A stretch of 64,000 nucleotides of DNA from Streptomyces collinus Tu 365 (GTDB lineage Bacteria > Actinomycetota > Actinomycetes > Streptomycetales > Streptomycetaceae), in the NCBI RefSeq assembly GCF_000444875.1, contig NC_021985.1, positions 7,026,170 to 7,090,169 on the forward strand, in the 5' to 3' direction. Positions within the stretch are counted from its first letter, which is position 1. Each line of letters opens with the position of its first letter. The position numbers were made by a program, and so were the translations under genes. Below are positions 23,955 through 33,376 of the stretch, piece after piece. Below the pieces are notes generated by a model that was given only the letters and a program-made list of their open reading frames with translations, did no database searches and had not been told where the DNA came from.

Positions 23955-25301
23955 ATGAGACACACCGGGTTCCGCCGTACCTTCGTCGCGATCGGCGTCT
24001 GTTCCTCGCTCGCCCTCGCCGCGTCCGCCTGCGGGTCGGGCGACGGCGACACGGCGAGCGGCAAGACACGCATCACGGTCAACTGCGAGCCGCCCAAGAG
24101 CGCCAAGGTCGACCGGAGGTTCTTCGACGACGACACCGCCGCCTTCGAGAAGCAGAACCCGGACATCGACGTCGTCGCCCACGACGCGTTCCCCTGCCAG
24201 GACCCGAAGACCTTTGGCGCCAAGCTCGCCGGCGGGCAGATGGAGGACGTCTTCTACACGTACTTCACCGACGCGCGGCACGTCGTCGACATCAACCAGG
24301 CGGCCGACCTCACGCCGTACCTCAAGGAACTCAAGAGCTACGACACCATCCAGAAGCAGCTGCGCGACATCTACACGGTGGACGGGAAGGTATACGGCAT
24401 ACCGCGGACCGGATACTCCATGGGGCTGATCTACAACCGCAAGCTGTTCCAGAAGGCCGGTCTCGACCCCGACAAGCCCCCGGCGACCTGGGAGGAGGTC
24501 CGCGCCGACGCCAAGAAGATCGCCGCGCTCGGCGACGGCACCGTCGGCTACGCCGACTACAGCGCCCAGAACCAGGGCGGCTGGCACTTCACCGCCGAGC
24601 TGTACTCCCAGGGCGGTGACGTCGTCGGCGCCGACGGCAAGGCCGGTGTCGACACCCCCGAGGGCCACGCCGTCCTGCAGAACCTGCACGACATGCGGTG
24701 GACCGACGACTCCATGGGCAGCAAGCAGCTCCTCATCATCAACGACGTGCAGCAGATGATGGGCTCGGGCAAGCTCGGCATGTACCTCTCCGCGCCCGAC
24801 AACATCCCGATCCTGGTCAAGGAGAAGGGCGGCGACTACAAGGACCTCGCCCTCGCCCCCATGCCCGGCGGCAAGGGCACCCTCATCGGCGGCGACGGCT
24901 ACATGTTCAACAAGAGGGACACGCCCGCCCAGATCCGCGCCGGCCTGAAGTGGCTCGACCACATGTTCCTCACCCCCGGCAAGGGCTTCCTCGGCGACTA
25001 CGCACGCGCCAAGAAGAACGACGCGCCCGTCGGCCTGCCCGAGCCGCGTCTGTTCACCGGTGCCGCCGACGCCAAGGACCAGCAGGTCAAGAAGGCCAAC
25101 GCCAACGTCCCGGTGAAGAACTACCAGGCGTTCCTCGACGGCAACCAGCAGCTCCAGATGAAGATCGAGCCGCCCGACGCCCAGCAGATCTACTCCGTCC
25201 TCGACAGCGTCGTCTCCGCCGTCCTCACCAAGAAGGACGCGGACATCGACCAGCTCCTCAAGGAGGCGTCCGCCAAGATCGACAGCATTCCCCGGAGCTG
25301 A
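23955..25301 (+). CDS. sugar ABC transporter substrate-binding lipoprotein
   Basis: 448 aa. Lipoprotein signal with lipobox LAASAC (Cys about 26), then a family-1 (MalE-type) solute-binding fold; GIPRTGYSMGLIYNRKLF is the typical hinge region. Binds oligosaccharides at the outer membrane face and delivers them to the two permeases that follow 5 nt and then 4-nt-overlap downstream. Given the neighbouring alpha-glucosidase and alpha-1,3-glucanase, nigero- or malto-oligosaccharides are likely ligands (inference). ATG at 23955 with GAGGGG at 7 nt. Confidence 0.93.
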   Translation: MRHTGFRRTFVAIGVCSSLALAASACGSGDGDTASGKTRITVNCEPPKSAKVDRRFFDDDTAAFEKQNPDIDVVAHDAFPCQDPKTFGAKLAGGQMEDVFYTYFTDARHVVDINQAADLTPYLKELKSYDTIQKQLRDIYTVDGKVYGIPRTGYSMGLIYNRKLFQKAGLDPDKPPATWEEVRADAKKIAALGDGTVGYADYSAQNQGGWHFTAELYSQGGDVVGADGKAGVDTPEGHAVLQNLHDMRWTDDSMGSKQLLIINDVQQMMGSGKLGMYLSAPDNIPILVKEKGGDYKDLALAPMPGGKGTLIGGDGYMFNKRDTPAQIRAGLKWLDHMFLTPGKGFLGDYARAKKNDAPVGLPEPRLFTGAADAKDQQVKKANANVPVKNYQAFLDGNQQLQMKIEPPDAQQIYSVLDSVVSAVLTKKDADIDQLLKEASAKIDSIPRS

Positions 25302-25306
25302 CCACC

Positions 25307-26263
25307 ATGACGAAGACGGCCGAGCGGCGTCCGATCGCGGACGCCGCCGTCCACCCGGTCCCGGCGCCGCCCCCGGCAGGGGGCCGGAGGCGGCGCCGCC
25401 TCCTCGACCAGGCCTGCGCCTACGCCTTCCTCCTCGGCGGCCTCGTCTGCTTCGCCCTGTTCTCCTGGTACCCGGCGATCCGCGCGGTCGTCATCGCCTT
25501 CCAGAAGTACACGCCGGGCTCGAAGCCGCAGTGGGTCGGCACCGCCAACTTCACCCGCGTCCTGCACGACCCCGAGTTCGGCGCGGCCTGGCGCAACACG
25601 CTCACCTTCACCCTGCTCGCCCTGCTCGTCGGGTTCGCGGTCCCCTTCCTCCTCGCCCTCGTCCTCAACGAACTGCGGCACGCCAAAGCCTTCTTCCGGG
25701 TGGTGGTCTACCTGCCGGTGATGATCCCGCCGGTGGTCAGCGCCCTGCTGTGGAAGTGGTTCTACGACCCCGGGGCCGGCCTCGCCAACGAGACCCTGCG
25801 CTTTCTGCACCTGCCGACGTCGAACTGGTCCAACGGCACCGACACCGCGCTGATCTCCCTGGTCATCGTGGCCACCTGGGCGAACATGGGCGGCACCGTC
25901 CTGATCTACCTCGCCGCCCTGCAGTCCATCCCGGGCGAGCTGTACGAGGCCGCCGAACTGGACGGGGCGAACCTGCTCCAGCGCGTCCGGCACGTCACGG
26001 TCCCGCAGACCCGGTTCGTGATCCTGATGCTGATGCTCCTTCAGATCATCGCGACCATGCAGGTGTTCACCGAGCCGTTCGTCATCACCGGCGGCGGACC
26101 CGAGAGCGCCACGGTGACCGTGCTCTACCTCATCTACAAGTACGCCTTCCTCTACAACGACTTCGGCGGCGCCTGCGCGCTCAGCGTGATGCTCCTCGTC
26201 CTGCTCGGCGCCTTCTCCGCCCTCTACCTGCGGCTCACCCGCACCGAGGGGGACACCGCATGA
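25307..26263 (+). CDS. sugar ABC transporter permease, MalF type
   Basis: 318 aa, six predicted membrane helices after a cytoplasmic Arg-rich N-terminus. The EAA loop that contacts the ATPase is EAAELDGANLLQRVRHVTVP (about 222). The ATG at 25307 is set by the spacing to the binding-protein gene; the upstream extension is in the wrong frame for it. Co-transcribed with the second permease. Confidence 0.92.
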   Translation: MTKTAERRPIADAAVHPVPAPPPAGGRRRRRLLDQACAYAFLLGGLVCFALFSWYPAIRAVVIAFQKYTPGSKPQWVGTANFTRVLHDPEFGAAWRNTLTFTLLALLVGFAVPFLLALVLNELRHAKAFFRVVVYLPVMIPPVVSALLWKWFYDPGAGLANETLRFLHLPTSNWSNGTDTALISLVIVATWANMGGTVLIYLAALQSIPGELYEAAELDGANLLQRVRHVTVPQTRFVILMLMLLQIIATMQVFTEPFVITGGGPESATVTVLYLIYKYAFLYNDFGGACALSVMLLVLLGAFSALYLRLTRTEGDTA

Positions 26264-27135
26264 GCACCCGCACCCTGATCTCGCCGGCCACCCTCGCCCG
26301 GCCGCGCGGCCGGGCGATCTACTGGACGGTGTTCGCGGCCGTCGTCGTCCTCTTCGCGCTCGCCTTCCTCTTCCCCGTCTACTGGATGGTGACCGGGGCG
26401 ATGAAGTCCCCGGACGAGGTCGCCAGGACCCCTCCGACGCTGGTCCCGCACGACTGGCACCTGGGCGGCTACACCGACGCCTGGGACCTGATGCAGCTGC
26501 CGCAGCACCTGGGCAACACCCTGGTGCAGGCGGCCGGTGCCTGGGCTTTCCAGCTCGTGTTCTGCACGGCCGCCGCCTACGCGCTGTCCAGGCTGCGCCC
26601 CGCCTTCGGCAAGGTGATCCTCGGCGGCATCCTCGCCACCCTCATGGTCCCGGCCCAGGCCATGGTCGTACCGAAGTACCTGACCGTCGCCGACCTGCCG
26701 CTGATCCACACGAGCCTGCTGAACGACCCCCTCGGCATCTGGCTGCCGGCCGTCGCCAACGCCTTCAACCTCTACCTGCTCAAGCGGTTCTTCGACCAGT
26801 TGCCGCGCGAGGTGATGGAGGCCGCCGAGATCGACGGCGCCGGCAGGCTGCGCACCCTGTGGTCCGTCGTGCTGCCCATGTCCCGGCCCGTCCTCGGCGT
26901 GGTGTCGATCTTCGCGCTGGTCGCGGTGTGGCAGGACTTCCTGTGGCCGCTGATGGTCTTCTCCGACACCGACAAGCAGCCGATCAGCGTGACGCTGGTC
27001 CAGCTCTCGCAGAACATCCAGCTCACCGTGCTCATCGCCGCGATGGTGATCGCCAGCATCCCGATGGTGGCGCTGTTCCTCGTCTTCCAGCGGCACATCA
27101 TCGCCGGGATCAGCGCGGGCAGCACCAAGGGCTGA
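26260..27135 (+). CDS. sugar ABC transporter permease, MalG type
   Basis: 291 aa with six hydrophobic helices. EAA loop MEAAEIDGAGRLRTLWSVVLP (about 186-206). Its ATG overlaps the stop of the preceding permease (ATGA). No ATP-binding subunit is encoded in the locus, so the shared actinomycete ATPase MsiK is the probable partner (family knowledge). Confidence 0.92.
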   Translation: MSTRTLISPATLARPRGRAIYWTVFAAVVVLFALAFLFPVYWMVTGAMKSPDEVARTPPTLVPHDWHLGGYTDAWDLMQLPQHLGNTLVQAAGAWAFQLVFCTAAAYALSRLRPAFGKVILGGILATLMVPAQAMVVPKYLTVADLPLIHTSLLNDPLGIWLPAVANAFNLYLLKRFFDQLPREVMEAAEIDGAGRLRTLWSVVLPMSRPVLGVVSIFALVAVWQDFLWPLMVFSDTDKQPISVTLVQLSQNIQLTVLIAAMVIASIPMVALFLVFQRHIIAGISAGSTKG

Positions 27136-27168
27136 CACCGCCGCCCCGTCTACAGAAAGGCAAGCTCC

Positions 27169-28776
27169 GTGGGACAGCCCACCCCTGCCCAGAAGGACCG
27201 CGACTGGTGGCGTTCCGCCGTCATCTACCAGGTCTACGTCCGCAGCTTCGCGGACGGCGACGGCGACGGCACCGGCGACCTCGCGGGCGTCCGCTCCCGG
27301 CTGCCGTACCTCGCAGAACTCGGCGTGGACGCCCTGTGGTTCAACCCCTGGTACCTGTCACCGATGAAGGACGGGGGGTACGACGTCGCCGACTACCGGG
27401 CCGTCGACCCGGCCTTCGGCACCCTCGCCGAGGCGGAGAAGCTCATCGCCGAGGCACGCGAGCTGGGCATCCGGACCATCGTCGACATCGTGCCGAACCA
27501 CGTCTCCGACCAGCACCCCTGGTTCCGGGCGGCGCTCGCCGCCGGGCCCGGCAGCCCCGAGCGCGAGCTGTTCCACTTCCGGTCCGGCCGCGGCGACAAC
27601 GGTGAACTGCCCCCCAACGACTGGCCGTCGCAGTTCGTCGGTTCCACCGAACCGGTGTGGACCCGCCTTCCCGACGGCGACTGGTACCTGCACCTGTTCA
27701 CCCCCGAGCAGCCGGACCTCAACTGGGCCCACCCCGCGGTGCGCCAGGAACACGAGGACATCCTGCGCTTCTGGTTCGAGCGGGGCGTCGCCGGCGTCCG
27801 CATCGACTCCGCCGCACTGCTCGCCAAGGACCCCGAGCTGCCCGACCTCGCCTCGCGGCCCGAGCCGCACCCGTTCGTCGACCGCGACGAACTCCACGAC
27901 ATCTACCGCTCCTGGCGGCGTGTGGCCGACGAGTACGGCGCCGTCTTCGTCGGCGAGGTCTGGCTCCCGGACGCCGAGCGCTTCGCCCGCTACCTGCGTC
28001 CGGACGAGCTCCACACCGCCTTCAACTTCTCCTTCCTGTCCTGCCCCTGGGAGCCCGGCCGGCTGCGCACCGCCATCGACACCACCCTCGCCGAGCACGC
28101 CCCCGTCGGCGCTCCCGCCACCTGGGTGCTGTGCAACCACGACATCACCCGCACGGTCACCCGCTACGGCCGCGAGGACACCGGTTTCGACTTCGCCACC
28201 AAGACCTTCGGCACCCCGACCGATCCCGTGCTCGGCACCCGGCGGGCCCGCGCGGCCGCCCTGCTGTCGCTGGCGCTGCCCGGCGCGGTGTACCTCTACC
28301 AGGGCGAGGAACTGGGGCTGCCGGAGGCCGAGATCCCGGTCGACCGCATACAGGATCCGATGTACTTCCGCTCGCAGGGCGCCGACCCGGGCCGGGACGG
28401 CTGCCGGGTGCCGCTGCCCTGGGCCGCCGGCCTGCCGCACGCGGGCTTCGGCGCGCAGCAGGAGCCGTGGCTGCCGCAGCCGGCGGACTGGCCTTCGTAC
28501 GCGGTCGACCGTCAGCAGCGGGACCCCGGCTCCATGCTGGCCCTCTACCGGGAGGCCATCGCCATCCGTCCCGTCTTCGGTGACGGCCCGCTGACCTGGC
28601 TGCCCGCCCCCGACGGGGTGCTCGCCTTCGCCCGCGGCGGGGGAGCGGTGTGCGTGGTCAATCTCGCGCCCGGGCCCGTCGACCTCCCCCCGCACTCCAG
28701 GCTCCTGCTGGGCAGCGGTCCGCTGGACGACACGGGCCGGCTGCCCCAGGACACGGCGGCCTGGCTGCAGGCCTGA
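27169..28776 (+). CDS. alpha-glucosidase, GH13 family (cytoplasmic)
   Basis: 535 aa, GTG start with AAAGG upstream, no signal peptide. The four GH13 regions are intact: DIVPNH (about 108), GVRIDSA with the nucleophile Asp (about 208), the acid/base Glu in VFVGEVWLPD (about 262), and CNHDITR (about 325). The (alpha/beta)8 start WWRSAVIYQVYVRSFADGDGDGTGDL is that of the oligo-1,6-/alpha-glucosidase subfamily. It should hydrolyse imported alpha-gluco-oligosaccharides to glucose. It lies 33 nt after the permease gene, in the same operon. Confidence 0.92.
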   Translation: MGQPTPAQKDRDWWRSAVIYQVYVRSFADGDGDGTGDLAGVRSRLPYLAELGVDALWFNPWYLSPMKDGGYDVADYRAVDPAFGTLAEAEKLIAEARELGIRTIVDIVPNHVSDQHPWFRAALAAGPGSPERELFHFRSGRGDNGELPPNDWPSQFVGSTEPVWTRLPDGDWYLHLFTPEQPDLNWAHPAVRQEHEDILRFWFERGVAGVRIDSAALLAKDPELPDLASRPEPHPFVDRDELHDIYRSWRRVADEYGAVFVGEVWLPDAERFARYLRPDELHTAFNFSFLSCPWEPGRLRTAIDTTLAEHAPVGAPATWVLCNHDITRTVTRYGREDTGFDFATKTFGTPTDPVLGTRRARAAALLSLALPGAVYLYQGEELGLPEAEIPVDRIQDPMYFRSQGADPGRDGCRVPLPWAAGLPHAGFGAQQEPWLPQPADWPSYAVDRQQRDPGSMLALYREAIAIRPVFGDGPLTWLPAPDGVLAFARGGGAVCVVNLAPGPVDLPPHSRLLLGSGPLDDTGRLPQDTAAWLQA

Positions 28777-28860
28777 GCCGCCGGGCGCGCCGCACCGGGT
28801 CCGCCGGTCCGGCGCGCCGCAGCGCTGCCCCACGAACCCCCACCGTGAAGGGATCGGCAC

Positions 28861-31038
28861 ATGCACGCCACCACCCGCAGGAATGTCAGGCGCATGCCAA
28901 GCATCGGGGCGGTCGTCGCCCTCGCCGCCGGCATGCTCGTCTCGCTCGCCCCCACGGCGCACGCCGCCGCGGGCGCCACGCTCCCCTTCACCTCGGTGGA
29001 GGCCGAGTCCGCGACCACCACCGGTACGCGGATCGGACCCGACTACACGCAGGGCACCCTCGCCTCCGAGGCGTCCGGGCGGCAGGCCGTACGGCTCGAC
29101 TCCGGGCAGCGGGTGGAGTTCACCGTGCCGCGCGCCGCCAACGCCGTGAACCTCTCCTACAGCGTCCCGGACGGCCGGTCCGGGACGCTGAACGTGTACG
29201 TCAACGGCACCAGGATCGCCAGGACGCTCCCGGTGACCTCCACGTACTCCTACGTCGACACCGGCTGGATCGCCGGGGCCAGGACCCACCACTTCTTCGA
29301 CGACGCCCGCCTCCTGCTGGGCCGCAACGTGCAGGCGGGCGACAAGGTCGCCGTCGAGTCCACCGGCACCCAGGTCACCGTGGACGTCGCCGACTTCGAA
29401 CAGGTCGCGGGGGTCGCCGCCCAGCCCGCCGGCTCGGTGTCCGTCGTCGCCAAGGGCGCCGACCCGAGCGGCGACGGCGACTCCACCCAGGCCTTCCGCG
29501 ACGCCATCGCGGCGGCCCAGGGCGGCGTGGTGTGGATCCCGCCGGGCGACTACAGGCTGACCTCCTCGCTGAGCGGCGTGCGCAAGGTGACGCTCCAGGG
29601 CGCCGGCAGCTGGTACTCGGTCGTGCACACCTCGCGCTTCATCGACCAGACCGGCTCCACCGGCGGCGTGCACATCAAGGACTTCGCGGTCTTCGGCGAG
29701 GTCACCGAGCGCGTCGACTCCGACCCGGACAACTTCGTCAACGGCTCCCTCGGACCGAACAGTTCGGTGTCGGGCATGTGGATCCAGCACCTCAAGTGCG
29801 GCTTCTGGCTGACCGGGAACAACGACAACCTGGTGGTCGAGAACAACCGCGTCCTCGACACCACCGCCGACGGCCTGAACCTCAACGGCAACGCCAAGGG
29901 CGTCCGGGTCCGCAACAACTTCCTGCGCAACCAGGGCGACGACTCCCTCGCCATGTGGTCGCTGTACGCGCCGGACACCGACTCCAGCTTCGAGAACAAC
30001 ACGATCTCGCAGCCCAACCTCGCCAACGGCATCGCGATCTACGGCGGCACCGACCTCACGGTGCGCGACAACCTGGTCTCCGACACCAACGCACTCGGCA
30101 GCGGCATCGCGATCTCCAACCAGAAGTTCGCCGACCCCTTCTCCCCGCTCGCCGGGACCATCACCGTCGACGGCAACACCCTCGTGCGCACCGGCGCGGT
30201 GAACCCCAACTGGAACCACCCGATGGGCGCGCTGCGGGTCGACTCCTACGACAGCGCGATCAACGCCACCGTCAGCATCACCGACACGACGATCACCGAC
30301 AGCCCCTACAGCGCCTTCGAGTTCGTCTCCGGCGGCGGCCAGGGGTACCCGGTGCGCAACGTCACCGTGAACGGCGCCACCGTGCGGGGCACCGGCACGG
30401 TCGTCGTCCAGGCGGAGGCCCCGGGCGCCGCCACCTTCCGCAACGTCACCGCCGGCTCCGTCGGCGCCGCCGGCGTCTACGACTGCCCCTACCCGGCGAA
30501 CTCCGGACCCTTCACCCTCACCGACGGCGGCGGCAACTCCGGCTGGTCCAGCACCTGGTCCGACTGCTCCACCTGGCCCCGGCCCGGCCAGGGCACCCCG
30601 GATCCCGACCCCGGCCGCAACCTCGCCAAGGGCCGCCCGGCCACCGCGACCGGCTCCCAGGACGTCTACACCCCCGGCAAGGCGGTGGACGGCGACGCGA
30701 GCAGCTACTGGGAGTCGGCCAACAACGCCTTCCCGCAGGCCTGGACGGTCGACCTCGGCTCGCCCTGCGCCGTGCGCCGCCTGGTGCTGATGCTGCCCCC
30801 GTCCGCGGCCTGGGGCGCCCGCACCCAGACGATCACGGTGCTCGGCAGCGCCGACGGCTCGAACTACTCCACGGTCCTCGGCTCCCAGGGCTACCGCTTC
30901 GATCCGGCCACCGGCAACACGGCCACCGTCTCCCTGCCCGCCGGCACGAACCTGCGGTACCTGCGGCTGAGCGTCAGCGCCAACACCGGATGGCCGGCGG
31001 CCCAGTTCAGCGAGGTGGAGGCGTACCTGGGGAGCTGA
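28861..31038 (+). CDS. secreted alpha-1,3-glucanase / mycodextranase, GH87 family
   Basis: 725 aa. Signal peptide (cleavage near AHAAAG, about 35), an N-terminal CBM35-like module (about 40-185; TSVEAESATTTGTRIG, VNLSYSVPD), a right-handed beta-helix catalytic domain (about 195-580), and a C-terminal F5/8 type C (discoidin) domain (about 590-725). Asp337, Asp360 and Asp361 (ADGLN, QGDDSLAMW) have the spacing 0/+23/+24 that I recall for the catalytic Asp1045, Asp1068 and Asp1069 of Paenibacillus GH87. It lies 84 nt after the GH13 gene and would supply oligosaccharides to the importer from fungal or bacterial alpha-1,3-glucan. Confidence 0.85.
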   Translation: MHATTRRNVRRMPSIGAVVALAAGMLVSLAPTAHAAAGATLPFTSVEAESATTTGTRIGPDYTQGTLASEASGRQAVRLDSGQRVEFTVPRAANAVNLSYSVPDGRSGTLNVYVNGTRIARTLPVTSTYSYVDTGWIAGARTHHFFDDARLLLGRNVQAGDKVAVESTGTQVTVDVADFEQVAGVAAQPAGSVSVVAKGADPSGDGDSTQAFRDAIAAAQGGVVWIPPGDYRLTSSLSGVRKVTLQGAGSWYSVVHTSRFIDQTGSTGGVHIKDFAVFGEVTERVDSDPDNFVNGSLGPNSSVSGMWIQHLKCGFWLTGNNDNLVVENNRVLDTTADGLNLNGNAKGVRVRNNFLRNQGDDSLAMWSLYAPDTDSSFENNTISQPNLANGIAIYGGTDLTVRDNLVSDTNALGSGIAISNQKFADPFSPLAGTITVDGNTLVRTGAVNPNWNHPMGALRVDSYDSAINATVSITDTTITDSPYSAFEFVSGGGQGYPVRNVTVNGATVRGTGTVVVQAEAPGAATFRNVTAGSVGAAGVYDCPYPANSGPFTLTDGGGNSGWSSTWSDCSTWPRPGQGTPDPDPGRNLAKGRPATATGSQDVYTPGKAVDGDASSYWESANNAFPQAWTVDLGSPCAVRRLVLMLPPSAAWGARTQTITVLGSADGSNYSTVLGSQGYRFDPATGNTATVSLPAGTNLRYLRLSVSANTGWPAAQFSEVEAYLGS

Positions 31039-31261
31039 GCCGCGGGTGCATCACAAGCCCCGCACCGGCGCGGCGTTGCGGCCCGCGACAGGGGACGGAG
31101 GTCACACTGGCCTCGGCCCCCTGCCGTACCGGCGACTTTCACATGGGCGCCATCGCACCCTTCCCTGACGTTTGCTGCTCTTGGAACACTCGCTGCGCGC
31201 AGTTCCCGTCATCCGGCGGCACCGCGTACGTCAGGAACGCAGGACGAGAGGACCCTCACCC

Positions 31262-33310
31262 ATGCCCGAAGTCAACCGGCGGCGCTTTCTCCAGCTCGCG
31301 GGCGCCACGTCGGCGTTCACCGCGCTGTCCAGCAGCATCGAGCGCGCGGCCGCCCTGCCCGCGCACCACCGCACGGGTTCGGTCGAGGACGTCGAGCACA
31401 TCGTCGTCCTGATGCAGGAGAACCGTTCGTTCGACCACTACTTCGGTTCACTGCGGGGCGTGCGCGGCTTCGGCGACCCGCGCTCGGTGACACAGAACGG
31501 CAGGTCCGTCTGGAAGCAGTCCGACGGCACCAAGGACGTGCTGCCCTTCCACCCGGACGCCGACGACCTGGGCCTCGCCTTCATCCAGGACCTGCCGCAC
31601 GGCTGGAACGACGGTCACGCCGCGTTCAACGGCGGCAGGTACGACAAGTGGGTGCCGGCCAAGTCCGCGACCACGATGGCCTACCTGACCCGGCAGGACA
31701 TACCGTTCCACTACGCGCTCGCCGACGCCTTCACCGTGTGCGACGCCTACCACTGCTCCTTCATCGGCTCCACCGACCCCAACCGCTACTACATGTGGAC
31801 GGGGTACACGGGCAACGACGGCAAGGGCGGCGGCCCGGTCCTCGGCAACGAGGAGGCGGGCTACAGCTGGACGACGTACCCCGAGCGGCTGGAGCGGGCC
31901 GGGGTCTCCTGGAAGATCTACCAGGACGTCGGCGACGGCCTCGACGCGAACGGCGGCTGGGGCTGGATCAGCGACGCCTACCGCGGCAACTACGGTGACA
32001 ACTCCCTGCTGTACTTCGACCAGTACCGCAACGCCAAGCCCGGCGACCCGCTGTACGACAAGGCCCGCACCGGCACCGACGCGCGCAAGGGCGAGGGCTT
32101 CTTCGACCGGCTCCGGGCCGACGTGCGGGCCGGCACGCTGCCCCAGGTCTCCTGGATCGCCGCCCCCGAGGCCTTCACCGAGCACCCCAACTGGCCCGCC
32201 AACTACGGCGCCTGGTACATCTCGCAGGTGCTGGACGCGCTCACCTCGAACCCCGAGGTGTGGGCGAAGACCGCGCTGTTCATCACCTACGACGAGAACG
32301 ACGGGTTCTTCGACCACGTGATCCCGCCCTTCCCGCCGGGCTCCGCCGCCCAGGGCAAGTCCACCGTCGACCCCTCGCTCGACCTGTTCAAGGGCAACGC
32401 GAGCCACCCCGCGGGCCCCTACGGGCTCGGCCAGCGGGTGCCGATGCTCGTCGTGTCCCCCTGGAGCAAGGGCGGTTACGTCTGCTCCGAGACCCTGGAC
32501 CACACCTCGATCATCCGCTTCGTCGAGCGCCGCTTCGGCGTCCAGGAGCCGAACATCTCACCCTGGCGCCGGGCGGTCTGCGGCGACCTGACGACGGCCT
32601 TCGACTTCTCCCGCAAGGACACCGCACCGGTCACGCTGCCGTCCACGTCCGGCTACCAGCCGCCCGACCGCGACCGCCACCCGGACTACGTGCCCACCCC
32701 GCCCGCCAACCCCTCGCTGCCCAAGCAGGAGCGCGGCAGCCGGCCCACCCGCCCGCTGCGGTACGCCCCGGCCGTCGACGGCGCGGCGGACACCGCGGCC
32801 GGGAAGTTCACGCTCACCTTCGCCTCGGGGCCGCAGGCGGGCGCGGCCTTCCTCGTCACCTCGGACAACCGCACCGACGGCCCCTGGACCTACACCACCG
32901 AGGCCGGCAAGACCCTCTCCGACACCTGGAACTCGGCACACTCCGGCGGCTCCTACGACCTCGCCGTGCACGGCCCCAACGGCTTCCTGCGCTCCTTCAA
33001 GGGCCGCAACAAGGTCAAGGGGCCCGAGGTCACCGCCCGGTACGCTGGTGAGGGCCTGGAGCTCACGTTCACCAACAAGGGCTCCGGCACGGTGACGTTG
33101 AAGGTCACGTGCGGCTACGGCGGCGGCCCGGTCACGGTCACCGTGCGGTCAGGGGCCACCGTCAGGCAGACCTTCGCCCTCACGGCCGGCAAGCGCTGGT
33201 ACGACCTGACCGTCACCACGGACGCCGACCCGGCCTTCCTGCGCGGCTTCGCCGGCCACGTCGAGAACGGGCTCCCCGGAGTCAGCGACCCGGCCCTCGT
33301 CACGGGGTGA
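31262..33310 (+). CDS. phosphocholine-specific phospholipase C, Tat-exported
   Basis: 682 aa. The twin-arginine signal NRRRFLQLAG starts at residue 5. The phosphoesterase domain (about 40-460) has HIVVLMQENRSFDHYFG (nucleophile/metal region), GSTDPNRYYMWTG, FITYDENDGFFDHVIPP (metal-binding) and LDHTSIIRFVERRFG. Two C-terminal DUF756 repeats (about 530-680) complete the typical PlcC/PlcH layout. Hydrolyses phosphatidylcholine or sphingomyelin outside the cell, releasing phosphocholine. ATG at 31262 with a GAGAGGA site upstream. From memory orthologous to SCO6691. Confidence 0.93.
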   Translation: MPEVNRRRFLQLAGATSAFTALSSSIERAAALPAHHRTGSVEDVEHIVVLMQENRSFDHYFGSLRGVRGFGDPRSVTQNGRSVWKQSDGTKDVLPFHPDADDLGLAFIQDLPHGWNDGHAAFNGGRYDKWVPAKSATTMAYLTRQDIPFHYALADAFTVCDAYHCSFIGSTDPNRYYMWTGYTGNDGKGGGPVLGNEEAGYSWTTYPERLERAGVSWKIYQDVGDGLDANGGWGWISDAYRGNYGDNSLLYFDQYRNAKPGDPLYDKARTGTDARKGEGFFDRLRADVRAGTLPQVSWIAAPEAFTEHPNWPANYGAWYISQVLDALTSNPEVWAKTALFITYDENDGFFDHVIPPFPPGSAAQGKSTVDPSLDLFKGNASHPAGPYGLGQRVPMLVVSPWSKGGYVCSETLDHTSIIRFVERRFGVQEPNISPWRRAVCGDLTTAFDFSRKDTAPVTLPSTSGYQPPDRDRHPDYVPTPPANPSLPKQERGSRPTRPLRYAPAVDGAADTAAGKFTLTFASGPQAGAAFLVTSDNRTDGPWTYTTEAGKTLSDTWNSAHSGGSYDLAVHGPNGFLRSFKGRNKVKGPEVTARYAGEGLELTFTNKGSGTVTLKVTCGYGGGPVTVTVRSGATVRQTFALTAGKRWYDLTVTTDADPAFLRGFAGHVENGLPGVSDPALVTG

Positions 33311-33376
33311 ACGGGCGATGAACACCGCTCCGTACGGACTGGTCAGGTACGGGTCACATCAAGGTAGTGTGCCCCG

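Noticed and set aside
31039..31261. PHO box upstream of phospholipase C
   Set aside because: GTTCCCGTCATCC near 31202 resembles one half of a PHO box, but a second correctly phased GTTCACC-type repeat is not seen.
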